Positions 1-8,911 of a DNA stretch of 17,051 bases are shown here, one piece after another. Each line of letters starts with the position of its first letter. Position 1 is the stretch's first letter. Origin of the DNA: Alphaproteobacteria bacterium. GTDB taxonomy: Bacteria > Pseudomonadota > Alphaproteobacteria > Reyranellales > Reyranellaceae. Below the pieces are notes generated by a model. It had not been told where the DNA came from, searched no databases, and was given only the letters and a program-made list of their open reading frames with translations. Position numbers and translations under genes: made by a program. Location: contig JABCYT010000006.1 in NCBI GenBank assembly GCA_013290035.1, positions 1 through 17,051 on the forward strand, in the 5' to 3' direction.

Positions 1-1270
1 TGCCGACCGCCCAGTCGCGCAGGTAGAGATTGAGATCGTGCTTGAGCTCGTAGAGGAACACGATCGGCGGCGTGGCCGGCTCGCCCTTGCGCTTGCTGAG
101 CGGATTGCGGTTGAGCACGCCCATGGTCGTGCCGGGCCCGCCGATCCAGCCCGCCGTCGGCATGCTGGCCCGCACGATGGTGGCGCCTGAATCAGCCAGG
201 ACCTCGATGGCCTTCGCCATCACCGCCTTGGAGCGCTCCGGCAACTTGCCCATGTAGACATCGTTCAGGGGATCGTCGGGATCGCTCGGCACGCCGATGC
301 GCGCGCCTTTCAGTCCATCCTTGTCGAGGCCCGTGGTGTAGTCGTTGGGCCGCTGCAGGTGCTGCGTCGCGGGATCGAGCGGATCGCGCGCCGCCAGCAC
401 GTTCAGGAGGATCGCCGCATCGCGCACGGTGCGCGTCAGCGGACCGGCCGTGTCCTGGCTGTGCGCGATCGGCACAATGCCGGCGCGGCTGATCAGCCCG
501 ACCGTGGGCTTCACGGTGACCACGCCGTTCTGCGTCGCCGGGCTCAGCAGCGAGCCCGAGGTCTCGGTGCCGATCGCCGCCGCGCAGAGGCCCGCGGCGA
601 CGGCGACGGCGGAGCCCGCGCTCGAACCGCCCGGCTGCACGACGGGGATGCCGCGATCGTCCATCAGGGAGGGCGAATACGGGTTCTTCACCTGGCCGCC
701 CAGCGAGCTGTAGCCCGAGGGCATCTCGATGGCGATGATGTTGGCGAACTCGGTGAGGTTCGCCTTGCCCAGGATCACCGCTCCCGCCGCGCGCAGCCGC
801 TTGACGACCGTGGCGTCGTCCCTGGCGCGCGCGCCCTCGAGGGCGAGCGAGCCCGCGGTGGTGTGCTGCTTGTCGCTGGTGGCGATGTTGTCCTTGACCA
901 GGATCGGCACGCCGGCCAGCGGTTGCCGCGCCGAAGGTTTTACGCCATCGAAGCGCGCGGCCACCGACAGCGCGTCGGGATTGAGCTCGCGCACGGCATT
1001 GAGGCCGGGCCCTGTTCCCTGGCCGCTGCGGTCGTAGGCTTCGATGCGCGCCAGATAGGCGCGGGCCAGGCTGCTGGCGGTGATCTTTCCTGTGCCGAGG
1101 GCCTGGGTCACGTCGGCCAGCGAGGCGTTTTCGACGGCCAGGCCGGTCTCGGCCTCGGCGCTGCCCGACGCCATGGCCCCGATCACGACCGGGAGCATGG
1201 CGAGGTCGCGCCGGGTCAATCCGCCGCGGCGGGTGCGGGTCGTTGGCTTTCGCTGAACTGGTTTGGCCAT
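1..1270 (-). CDS. Tat-exported amidase (amidase signature family), 3' end cut by window
   Basis: This enzyme is predicted to hydrolyse a carboxylic amide to acid and ammonia in the periplasm; the substrate is unknown. Translation from the ATG at 1268-1270 gives 423 residues without a stop before the left edge, so the C-terminus (perhaps 60-100 residues) is missing. Residues 14-36 form a twin-arginine signal: TRRDLAML, a hydrophobic stretch, then a likely cleavage after AEA. The amidase-signature triad is visible: Lys126 in ILVKDNIA, cis-Ser216 in PGGSSAGS and nucleophile Ser240 in GTETSGS. The 24-residue gap between the two serines equals that in FAAH and GatA. AGAGG five bases before the ATG supports the start. 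The export signal argues against GatA, the cytoplasmic tRNA amidotransferase subunit. Upstream lies a repeat-rich gap, so the gene probably has its own promoter. Family is near certain; substrate is not. Confidence 0.93.
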   Translation of the reverse strand, partial: MAKPVQRKPTTRTRRGGLTRRDLAMLPVVIGAMASGSAEAETGLAVENASLADVTQALGTGKITASSLARAYLARIEAYDRSGQGTGPGLNAVRELNPDALSVAARFDGVKPSARQPLAGVPILVKDNIATSDKQHTTAGSLALEGARARDDATVVKRLRAAGAVILGKANLTEFANIIAIEMPSGYSSLGGQVKNPYSPSLMDDRGIPVVQPGGSSAGSAVAVAAGLCAAAIGTETSGSLLSPATQNGVVTVKPTVGLISRAGIVPIAHSQDTAGPLTRTVRDAAILLNVLAARDPLDPATQHLQRPNDYTTGLDKDGLKGARIGVPSDPDDPLNDVYMGKLPERSKAVMAKAIEVLADSGATIVRASMPTAGWIGGPGTTMGVLNRNPLSKRKGEPATPPIVFLYELKHDLNLYLRDWAVG

Positions 1271-1310
1271 TGCTGCCTCTGTCGTGTGTCTGGCGCGCTG
1301 TCGCTCGAGG

Positions 1311-1326
1311 CAACCATACCTCACCC
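1311..1326 (-). repeat. 16-base sequence shared with 3502-3517
   Basis: On the minus strand this reads GGGTGAGGTATGGTTG, about 40 bases upstream of the amidase start. An identical 16-mer in the same orientation lies about 68 bases upstream of the Rieske alpha-subunit start. It could be a shared regulatory site. It could also be the edge of a dispersed repeat, because its GGGTGAGGT half resembles the end of the hairpin element at 1381-1488. Confidence 0.6.
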
Positions 1327-1345
1327 CGAGGAGCCATGCGAAGCG
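1319..1345. repeat. degenerate partial copy of the CCTCA-CCTGAGGAGC repeat
   Basis: The sequence CCTCACCCCGAGGAGC followed by CATGCGAAGCGG matches the outer arm of the complete hairpin element found 35 bases further on, with one mismatch in the first 16 bases. The rest of the element is not recognisable. It looks like a decayed or truncated copy. Confidence 0.55.
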
Positions 1346-1380
1346 GCCTCCCCTCGGTTCGACCAAACTCAAATTATGGC

Positions 1381-1488
1381 CTCATCCTGAGGAGCCGCGC
1401 GTAGCGCGGCGTCTCGAAGGATGGGCAACAGTCTTGGCGTAGCCCACCCTTCGAGACGCGCCCTGCGGGCGCTCCTCAGGGTGAGGTG
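1381..1488. repeat. dispersed intergenic hairpin repeat, two inverted arms
   Basis: Left arm (1381-1427) runs CTCATCCTGAGGAGC, a short GC hairpin, then CGTCTCGAAGGATGGGC. Right arm (1443-1488) is its near-perfect reverse complement, with CCCACCCTTCGAGACGC then GCTCCTCAGGGTGAGG. About 15 bases separate the arms (1428-1442). The transcript could fold into one long stem, or each arm into its own small hairpin (GCGCG-TA-GCGCG type in the left arm, GCCC-TGC-GGGC in the right). Such elements are common between genes in Bradyrhizobium-like genomes. It lies between the oxygenase beta gene and the amidase and may stop or stabilise the oxygenase transcript. The rest of the 1271-1548 gap holds no gene I can support. 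Confidence 0.85.
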
Positions 1489-1548
1489 ATTCCGTTGATA
1501 CAGGACGCCCTCTAGTAGAGTGGCAACAACGCGCCCGCCGCTCTCCAC

Positions 1549-2121
1549 TCACACCCACGCCTGCAGCACGTATTCGTACGGCCCCTCGGCGTTCACCATG
1601 TCGACGCGCTGCAGCTTGATGCGATGGCCAGCCTTCGTCTTCTTCAGATGATGAATGTACGAGCCGGCGAAATGGCGGGTCGTGTCGTTGCGGAACTCCA
1701 TCATATGGAAGCGCGAGCGGACGACGAGATCGCCGGTCCTGGCGTCCTCCTTCTCGATGGTCACGTTGCCGACGACGTGATTGGTGCCCCACGCCGTCTT
1801 CTGCGACCAGGCGCGCGGGTGGGTGAGCCGTTTCAGGCGCACGGTCATCAGGTTGCGGTCCTCCCAGAAGATCGACGGCGCGCCGTCGCCGGTGGTCTGC
1901 TCGGGCGCCGCCGGCATCCAGTAGGTGCCGTCCTCGGTGAACAGCTCGATGAAATCCTGCCAGCGCTTGCCGTCGAGACATTCGGCCTGGCGGTAGAGGA
2001 GCTGCTCGACCTCCCGCAGCGTATCGTGGCCATTCGGCTTGCTTGCCGCGGCTTTCGCCTTCACCGCCGCGCTCTTCCTGGCCGGGCTCTTCCTGGCGTT
2101 GGGCTTGGTCTTTTTCGCCAT
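1549..2121 (-). CDS. aromatic-ring-hydroxylating dioxygenase, beta subunit
   Basis: Small structural subunit of a Rieske non-haem iron oxygenase of the alpha3-beta3 type, acting in the cytoplasm. The 190-residue product carries the SnoaL/NTF2-like beta-subunit pattern: EQLLYRQAECLDGKRWQDFIELFTEDGTYWMPA at about residues 38-70, resembling benzoate/anthranilate-type subunits, then GNVTIEKE, RSRFHMMEFRND and the ending YEYVLQAWV. The ATG at 2119-2121 overlaps the TGA of the alpha gene by one base (TGATG), indicating translational coupling. A longer in-frame reading would start inside the alpha gene and is unlikely. Residues 1-31 are an unusual basic extension with eight Lys, two Arg and no acidic residue; normal beta subunits begin near the LREVEQ helix. 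This subunit has no catalytic metal of its own; substrate is set mainly by the alpha subunit. Confidence 0.93.
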   Translation of the reverse strand: MAKKTKPNARKSPARKSAAVKAKAAASKPNGHDTLREVEQLLYRQAECLDGKRWQDFIELFTEDGTYWMPAAPEQTTGDGAPSIFWEDRNLMTVRLKRLTHPRAWSQKTAWGTNHVVGNVTIEKEDARTGDLVVRSRFHMMEFRNDTTRHFAGSYIHHLKKTKAGHRIKLQRVDMVNAEGPYEYVLQAWV

Positions 2122-3434
2122 CAGTTCGCCCCGTTGATGTACTGCGCCCAGGCCTTGAACTGGTTGCGCATCGGCTGCTCGGAGGTGCCGATGACCGAGG
2201 TCGTCGCGTCGTTGGTCTCGAGGTCCTGCCCGGCATTGCGGTGGAAGCTCACCCAATCGCCGCCCTGCGATTCGAGGCCTTTGTGGATCTTCCAGAAATT
2301 CCACAGGTCGTCGGCATTGACCATCGTCGACGGCGAATTGACGAGGTTGTAGTAGCCGAGCGCGCGGCGATAGATCGCCTCGGGCGCGCCCTTGAGACGG
2401 AAATGCCAGATCTCGGTCAGCGTCTTGTCGACGCCGAGCGGCCGCACGGCGCGCAGCTGCTGCAGCGGCGACTGCACCGAGAGGCCGGGATAGAGCAGCA
2501 CATGGTGGATATTGACGCCGAGGATGTCCTCCATGCGCTTCTTGCCATAGGCCTTCTCCATCACCTTCTCGTAGGCCAGCGTGTCGGGGTCGCGGGGCCT
2601 AAGCCCCATGTAGCCGGTGAGGATGCAATGGCCGTGGCGATAGCCGATGGTCTGGAAGGCATCCCACTTGCTGATCGGCGTCGCGAAGGCGGAGAGGAAG
2701 TGATAGCTGAGCGGCGCGCTGCCGCCGTTCTTCTGGATCGCCGCCTCGACCTCGCCGGCCGCGCGGCCGGTCGATTCGTGCGTCACCGCCGGGTGCAGCG
2801 CGTCGAGCTGGTTCTCCAGGAAGATCTTCCAGTTCGATTGCTGGATCACGCGGAAGCAGGTCGGCACCACCTCGACCTCGCCCTCCGGCGCGCGGTCGCA
2901 CATGTCGTCGAAGGCGATCCTGGCGGGGCCGAGCCACTCGCCGAGCGACGGCCCGTCGGCCGCCAGGCTGGCAAACACGAAGCCGCGGTAGGAATCGACG
3001 CGCGCCGCCGTCTTCACGTTGCAGTCGGCGTCGCCCGGCGCGAGGCGTGTTCCTTGATAGCCCTTGTCGAGCGGGATCGCCTTGCAGCTTCCGTCTGTGT
3101 CGAACTGCCAGGAATGATAGGAGCAGATGATGCCCTTGCCGACATTGCCGCGGCGGTCGCCGTAGAGCATGGCGCCGCGGTGCGGGCAGCGGTTGTAGAG
3201 CACGCGCACCGAGCGGTCGGAATGGCGGACCATGATCATCGGCTGGCGGCCGATCTGCACCGTCCAGTAGTCGCCGACCGTCGGCACCTGGCTCTCGTGC
3301 CCGACATAGGTCCATACCTTGTTGAAGATGCGCTCCATCTCGAGCTCGAAAATCGCCGGGTCGGAATAGACGCTGCGGTGAACGCGATCGGGCTCCACCG
3401 CCTTGGCGACATCCAGGCCGATATCCGCTCCCAT
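2121..3434 (-). CDS. aromatic-ring-hydroxylating dioxygenase, alpha (Rieske) subunit
   Basis: Catalytic subunit that inserts oxygen into an aromatic substrate using electrons from a reductase/ferredoxin. The 437-residue length is typical. The Rieske [2Fe-2S] ligands are Cys83, His85, Cys104 and His107 (NRCPHRGAML ... CSYHSWQFD). The catalytic domain shows NWKIFLENQLDALHPAVTH, with bridging Asp211 and iron ligands His214 and His219; the third, acidic iron ligand probably lies in the VNADDLWNFW segment near residue 380-390. Start at 3432-3434 has a strong GGAGGGAGG ribosome site. The gene is the first of a two-gene operon with the beta subunit. No ferredoxin or reductase gene is in the window, so electron supply must come from elsewhere. 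It is divergent from katG. The family is certain; the substrate (benzoate-like, anthranilate-like or other) cannot be fixed. Confidence 0.95.
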   Translation of the reverse strand: MGADIGLDVAKAVEPDRVHRSVYSDPAIFELEMERIFNKVWTYVGHESQVPTVGDYWTVQIGRQPMIMVRHSDRSVRVLYNRCPHRGAMLYGDRRGNVGKGIICSYHSWQFDTDGSCKAIPLDKGYQGTRLAPGDADCNVKTAARVDSYRGFVFASLAADGPSLGEWLGPARIAFDDMCDRAPEGEVEVVPTCFRVIQQSNWKIFLENQLDALHPAVTHESTGRAAGEVEAAIQKNGGSAPLSYHFLSAFATPISKWDAFQTIGYRHGHCILTGYMGLRPRDPDTLAYEKVMEKAYGKKRMEDILGVNIHHVLLYPGLSVQSPLQQLRAVRPLGVDKTLTEIWHFRLKGAPEAIYRRALGYYNLVNSPSTMVNADDLWNFWKIHKGLESQGGDWVSFHRNAGQDLETNDATTSVIGTSEQPMRNQFKAWAQYINGAN

Positions 3435-3501
3435 CGGGACCTCCCTCCAAGCCCAATCCTCTGGGCAAACTCGCGCGGCGCCGCGCCGGCGGCATCCCTG
3501 T

Positions 3502-3517
3502 CAACCATACCTCACCC
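3502..3517 (-). repeat. 16-base sequence shared with 1311-1326
   Basis: On the minus strand it reads GGGTGAGGTATGGTTG, then ACAGG. It is identical over 16 bases to the copy upstream of the amidase and in the same orientation relative to the downstream gene. Here the flanks do not form a hairpin. Confidence 0.6.
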
Positions 3518-3608
3518 TTGTAAGTTATGTCGCACCGGCCGGCGTAGAATAATCGGCGCGGCGACGGCGGCTCCCGCGCTCGATCTTGCGATCCGTCGCC
3601 TGCCATGA

Positions 3609-5843
<2,235 letters not shown>

Positions 5844-5854
5844 TCCCTGCGGCT

Positions 5855-5886
5855 GGCCGGTCGGGCGCTACGCGGCGCCACCGGCC
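5855..5886. terminator. hairpin between converging katG and DUF2277 genes
   Basis: Outer stem GGCCGGT (5855-5861) pairs with ACCGGCC (5880-5886). Inside it, GGCGC (5864-5868) pairs with GCGCC (5875-5879) around a six-base loop, with two unpaired bases (5862-5863). No T-run follows on either side, so it is not a classic intrinsic terminator. It sits just after the katG stop, and its 3' half overlaps the last codons of the DUF2277 gene. Confidence 0.45.
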
Positions 5887-6155
5887 GGTCGGGCGAAGCG
5901 CACCGCCGCGCGGGCGCGCGCCTTCTCGGCCTCGGTCTCGCGGTCGCGCGGGGGCGCCGTCGTGACCAGCGAGTCGATCAGCTCACGCGCCGCGTGGGCC
6001 ACCGCGTCCACGGCGCGGTCGAAGGCCTCCTCGTTGGCCTTGGACGGCCGGTTGAAGCCGCTCAGCTTGCGGACGAACTGCAGCGACGACGCGCGGATCT
6101 CCTCCTCCGTTGCGGGCGGCTTGAAGTTGTAGAGATTGCGGATGTTGCGGCACAT
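5868..6155 (-). CDS. DUF2277 family protein
   Basis: Small soluble protein of 95 residues, function unknown. It opens with MCRNIRNLYNFKPPATEEEIRASSLQFVRKLSGFNRPSKANEEAF, which I recognise as the DUF2277 signature found in many actinobacteria and proteobacteria. The start at MCRN (ATG at 6153-6155) has AGAGG seven bases upstream; a longer reading would add six residues (MSERRL) before the conserved Met. The conserved part ends near residue 65; the tail is Arg/Ala-rich and variable. There is no signal peptide or membrane segment. The gene lies 164 bases downstream of the CoxL-like gene on the same strand and could be its distal co-transcribed neighbour, though the gap makes that uncertain. It converges on katG with 24 bases between stops. 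Confidence 0.88.
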   Translation of the reverse strand: MCRNIRNLYNFKPPATEEEIRASSLQFVRKLSGFNRPSKANEEAFDRAVDAVAHAARELIDSLVTTAPPRDRETEAEKARARAAVRFARPAGGAA

Positions 6156-6319
6156 GAGACGCCTCTCGGACAAGTGTTCGGATCATGCTGGCATGCGGCC
6201 GGGGAACGCATCAAGGCTGGCATCGGTCGCACCGGCCGCCGGGCGTCGCAGGGCGGCTTGAGCTACGCCTGACGTAAACACCGGCGTCACGAGCGGCGCC
6301 GCCGTATCCCCGAGAAGGC

Positions 6320-8701
6320 TCAGCCCGGCTGTTGTCGGGCCAAGGCGCGCAACACGCGCTCTGGCGTCGCCGGCATGTCGAGCGCGGTGATCCCGAGCGG
6401 CGCCAGCGCGTCCAGGACCGCGTTCATGATGGCCGGCGGCGCGCCGATCGTGCCCGCCTCGCCGCAGCCCTTGGCACCCAGCGGATTGTGCGCGCAAAGC
6501 GTGGTGTTGGTCTCCAAGGTGAACGGGATGAAGTTGTCGGCGCGCGGCATGCAGTAGTCCATGAACGAGCCCGTCACGAGCTGGCCGTTGGTGTCGTAGA
6601 TCGTGGTCTCGTAGAGCGCCTGGCCGATCCCCTGGACCAGCGCGCCGTGCACCTGGCCCTCGACGATCATCGGATTGACGATGCGCCCGAAATCGTCGGC
6701 GCCGGTGAACCGCGCGAGCGTCACGGCGCCGGTCTCGCGATCGATCTCGATCTCGGCGATGTAGCAGCCGGCGGGATAGGTGAAGTTCGTCGGGTCGTAG
6801 AAGGCGGTCTCGTCGAGGCCGGGCTCCAGGGTCTCGATGGGAAAATTGTGCGGCACGTAGGCGGAGAAGGCGACCTGCGCGAAGGTCGCGGCGCGGTCGG
6901 TGCCGGCCACCGCGAACTTGCCGTCGGCGAACTCGATGTCCGCCTCGGCCGCCTCGAGCATGTGAGCGGCGATCTTCTTGCCCTTGTTGACGATCTTGTC
7001 CATCGCCTTGACAAGCGCGGTGCCGCCCACGGCCAGCGAGCGCGAGGCGTAGGTTCCCATGCCGAACGGGATCCTGCCGGTGTCGCCGTGGACGATCTCG
7101 ACCTGGTCGAAGGCAAGGCCGAGGCGGTCCGAGACAAGCTGGGCGAAGGTCGTCTCGTGGCCCTGGCCATGGCTGTGCGCGCCGGTGAAGACGGTGATGC
7201 CGCCGGTCGGATGCACGCGCACCTCGGCGCTTTCGTAGAAGCCGGCGCGCGCGCCGAGCTGGCCGGCCATCACCGAGGGCGCCATGGCGCAGGCCTCGAT
7301 ATAGGTGGCGATGCCGATGCCGCGCAGCTTGCCGCGCGCCGCCGCTTCCTGGCGACGCTGCTCGAAGCCTGCGTAGTCGGCGGCTTGGAGCGCCATGTCG
7401 AGGGTCTTGAAGTAATCGCCGCTGTCGTAGGTGAGCGCCACCGGCGTGGTGTAAGGAAAGGCGTCGTTGGCGACAAAGTTGCGCCGGCGCAGCGCCACCG
7501 GGTCGATCTTCATCTCGCGGGCCGCGCGATCGACCAGGCGCTCCACGACATAGCAGGCCTCCGGGCGACCGGCGCCGCGATAGGCGTCGACCGGCGCGGT
7601 GTTGGTGAAGACACCCTTGACCTCGACATAGATCGCCGGCGTCGCGTAGTTGCCGGCGAGCAGGGTGCCGTAGCACCAGGTGGGAATCGCCGGCGCGAAG
7701 CTGCCGAGATAGGCGCCCAGATTGGCCAGGGTCGCGACCCTCATGGCGAGGAACTTGCCGTCCGCGTCGAGGGCGAGCTCGGCCTGGGTGAGGTGGTCGC
7801 GCGCCTGGTTGTCGGTGAGGAAGATCTCACTGCGGTCGGCCGTCCACTTGACGGGACGGCCGAGCTTCGCGGCCAGCCAGAGGACCAGCGCCTGCTCGTT
7901 GTACAGCGAGCCTTTGGTGCCGAAGCCGCCGCCGACATCGGGCGCCACCACGCGCAGCTTGTGCTCGGGAAGCTGCAGGACGAAAGCGGCGATCAGCAGC
8001 CGGTGCACATGCGGCGCCTGGCTCGTGGTGTAGAGCGTGTAGTCGCCGGTGGCGCTGTCATGCTCGCCGATGGCGGCGCGCGGCTCCATCGGGTTGGAGA
8101 CCAGCCGGTTGTTCACCAGGTCGAGCCGCGTCACGTGATGGGCGCGCGCAAAGGCGGCGTCGACCGCCGTCTTGTCGCCGAGATGCCAGTCGAAGCAGAG
8201 ATTGCCGGGGGCTGTATCGAACAGCAGCGGCCCGCCCGGCTTGATCGCCTGGTCGGCGCCGACCACCGCCGGCAATTCCCGGTAGTCGACCGCGATGAGC
8301 TCGGCCGCGGCTTCCGCCTCGGCGCGCGTCTCGGCCACGACCACCGCCACGGGGTCGCCGACATGGCGCACCTTGCCTTGGGCGAGCAGCGGGCGCATCG
8401 GCTCGGCCATCGGCGAGCCGTCCTTCGAGGTGATGAGCCAACCGCACGGCAGGCCGCCCACTTTCACCTTCAGATCGGGGGCCTGCAGATCGGCGCCGGT
8501 GAAGATCGCGGCGACGCCCGGCGCCGCCATGGCCCTGGCCGTGTCGATGCCGGCGATCTCGGCATGGGCATGCGGGCTGCGCAGCAGGTGGGCCTGCAGC
8601 TGGCCGGGCCGGTTGATGTCGTCGGTGTAGGTGCCCTTGCCTGTCAGGAAGCGCAGGTCTTCCTTGCGCCGGACTGCTGCCCCAATGCCGAAGCTGCCCA
8701 T
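6320..8701 (-). CDS. molybdopterin-binding hydroxylase large subunit (CoxL form II type)
   Basis: Large, molybdenum-cofactor subunit of the xanthine oxidase / aerobic CO dehydrogenase family, 793 residues. Such subunits hydroxylate a substrate carbon with water, passing electrons to FAD and [2Fe-2S] subunits. The N-terminal a/b-hammerhead domain begins near [21 protein letters not shown]. Cofactor motifs include [18 protein letters not shown] and [14 protein letters not shown], with catalytic Glu748. The active-site loop is AYRGAGR (Tyr374), the form II signature; true CO dehydrogenases (form I) have AYRCSFR with the Cys that binds copper. CO oxidation is therefore doubtful. The start has GGAGGG seven bases upstream. 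No medium (FAD) or small (2Fe-2S) subunit gene, nor a maturation gene, is adjacent: upstream is a PLP enzyme and downstream DUF2277. Family is certain; substrate unknown. Confidence 0.94.
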   Translation of the reverse strand: MGSFGIGAAVRRKEDLRFLTGKGTYTDDINRPGQLQAHLLRSPHAHAEIAGIDTARAMAAPGVAAIFTGADLQAPDLKVKVGGLPCGWLITSKDGSPMAEPMRPLLAQGKVRHVGDPVAVVVAETRAEAEAAAELIAVDYRELPAVVGADQAIKPGGPLLFDTAPGNLCFDWHLGDKTAVDAAFARAHHVTRLDLVNNRLVSNPMEPRAAIGEHDSATGDYTLYTTSQAPHVHRLLIAAFVLQLPEHKLRVVAPDVGGGFGTKGSLYNEQALVLWLAAKLGRPVKWTADRSEIFLTDNQARDHLTQAELALDADGKFLAMRVATLANLGAYLGSFAPAIPTWCYGTLLAGNYATPAIYVEVKGVFTNTAPVDAYRGAGRPEACYVVERLVDRAAREMKIDPVALRRRNFVANDAFPYTTPVALTYDSGDYFKTLDMALQAADYAGFEQRRQEAAARGKLRGIGIATYIEACAMAPSVMAGQLGARAGFYESAEVRVHPTGGITVFTGAHSHGQGHETTFAQLVSDRLGLAFDQVEIVHGDTGRIPFGMGTYASRSLAVGGTALVKAMDKIVNKGKKIAAHMLEAAEADIEFADGKFAVAGTDRAATFAQVAFSAYVPHNFPIETLEPGLDETAFYDPTNFTYPAGCYIAEIEIDRETGAVTLARFTGADDFGRIVNPMIVEGQVHGALVQGIGQALYETTIYDTNGQLVTGSFMDYCMPRADNFIPFTLETNTTLCAHNPLGAKGCGEAGTIGAPPAIMNAVLDALAPLGITALDMPATPERVLRALARQQPG

Positions 8702-8864
8702 GGTTGATCCCTCCGGTTAAGTGCGTTCGGCGTGCCTGGGTCCTAGGCGGTCAGCGCGCTCGTGCAGGCCGACCGGACTTGCAGGCAACCTCGTTCGAGA
8801 ACCTTACACCTCCAGGTAGCGAGGCGGCGCGTTGCGATTTGCGTGCCAAACTCCGGAATTTTGT

Positions 8865-8900
8865 CCCCTCACCTGACCCCTCCTCCTAGCGGGGGAGAGG
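8865..8900. repeat. dispersed CCCCTCACC...GGGGAGAGG hairpin repeat, degenerate copy
   Basis: The sequence CCCCTCACCTGACCCC, then CTCCTCC-TAGC-GGGGGAGAGG, matches a repeat type common between genes in GC-rich proteobacteria. The stem is about seven pairs with one G-T pair, plus two more beyond a mismatch. It lies 12 bases past the stop of the PLP-enzyme gene and may act as a transcript-end structure, although no T-run follows. The rest of the 8702-8911 gap shows no gene. Confidence 0.6.
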
Positions 8901-8911
8901 AATTTGAGTTT

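Noticed and set aside
192..1337. Long minus-strand open frame of 381 codons over the amidase
   Set aside because: Arg/Gly-rich sequence without motifs, out of frame with the real amidase, which shows a full catalytic triad.
1271..1548. CRISPR array in the repeat-rich gap
   Set aside because: The repeats are an inverted pair and a decayed copy, not regular direct repeats with equal spacers, and no cas gene is present.
2043..3608. Plus-strand open frame of 521 codons antisense to the oxygenase genes
   Set aside because: Low-complexity Arg/Ala/His-rich translation typical of antisense frames in GC-rich DNA; the opposite strand has an intact Rieske subunit.
6156..6319. Small stem TGACG...CGTCA near 6268-6292 as an operator or terminator
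   Set aside because: Only five base pairs around a long loop with no T-run; expected by chance in such sequence.
6320..8701. True CO dehydrogenase large subunit
   Set aside because: The active-site loop is AYRGAGR, not the AYRCSFR that carries the copper-binding Cys, and no coxM/coxS genes flank it.
6332..8707. Plus-strand open frame of 791 codons antisense to the CoxL-like gene
   Set aside because: Mirror frame with no recognisable domain or good ribosome site; the sense strand carries all molybdenum-cofactor motifs.
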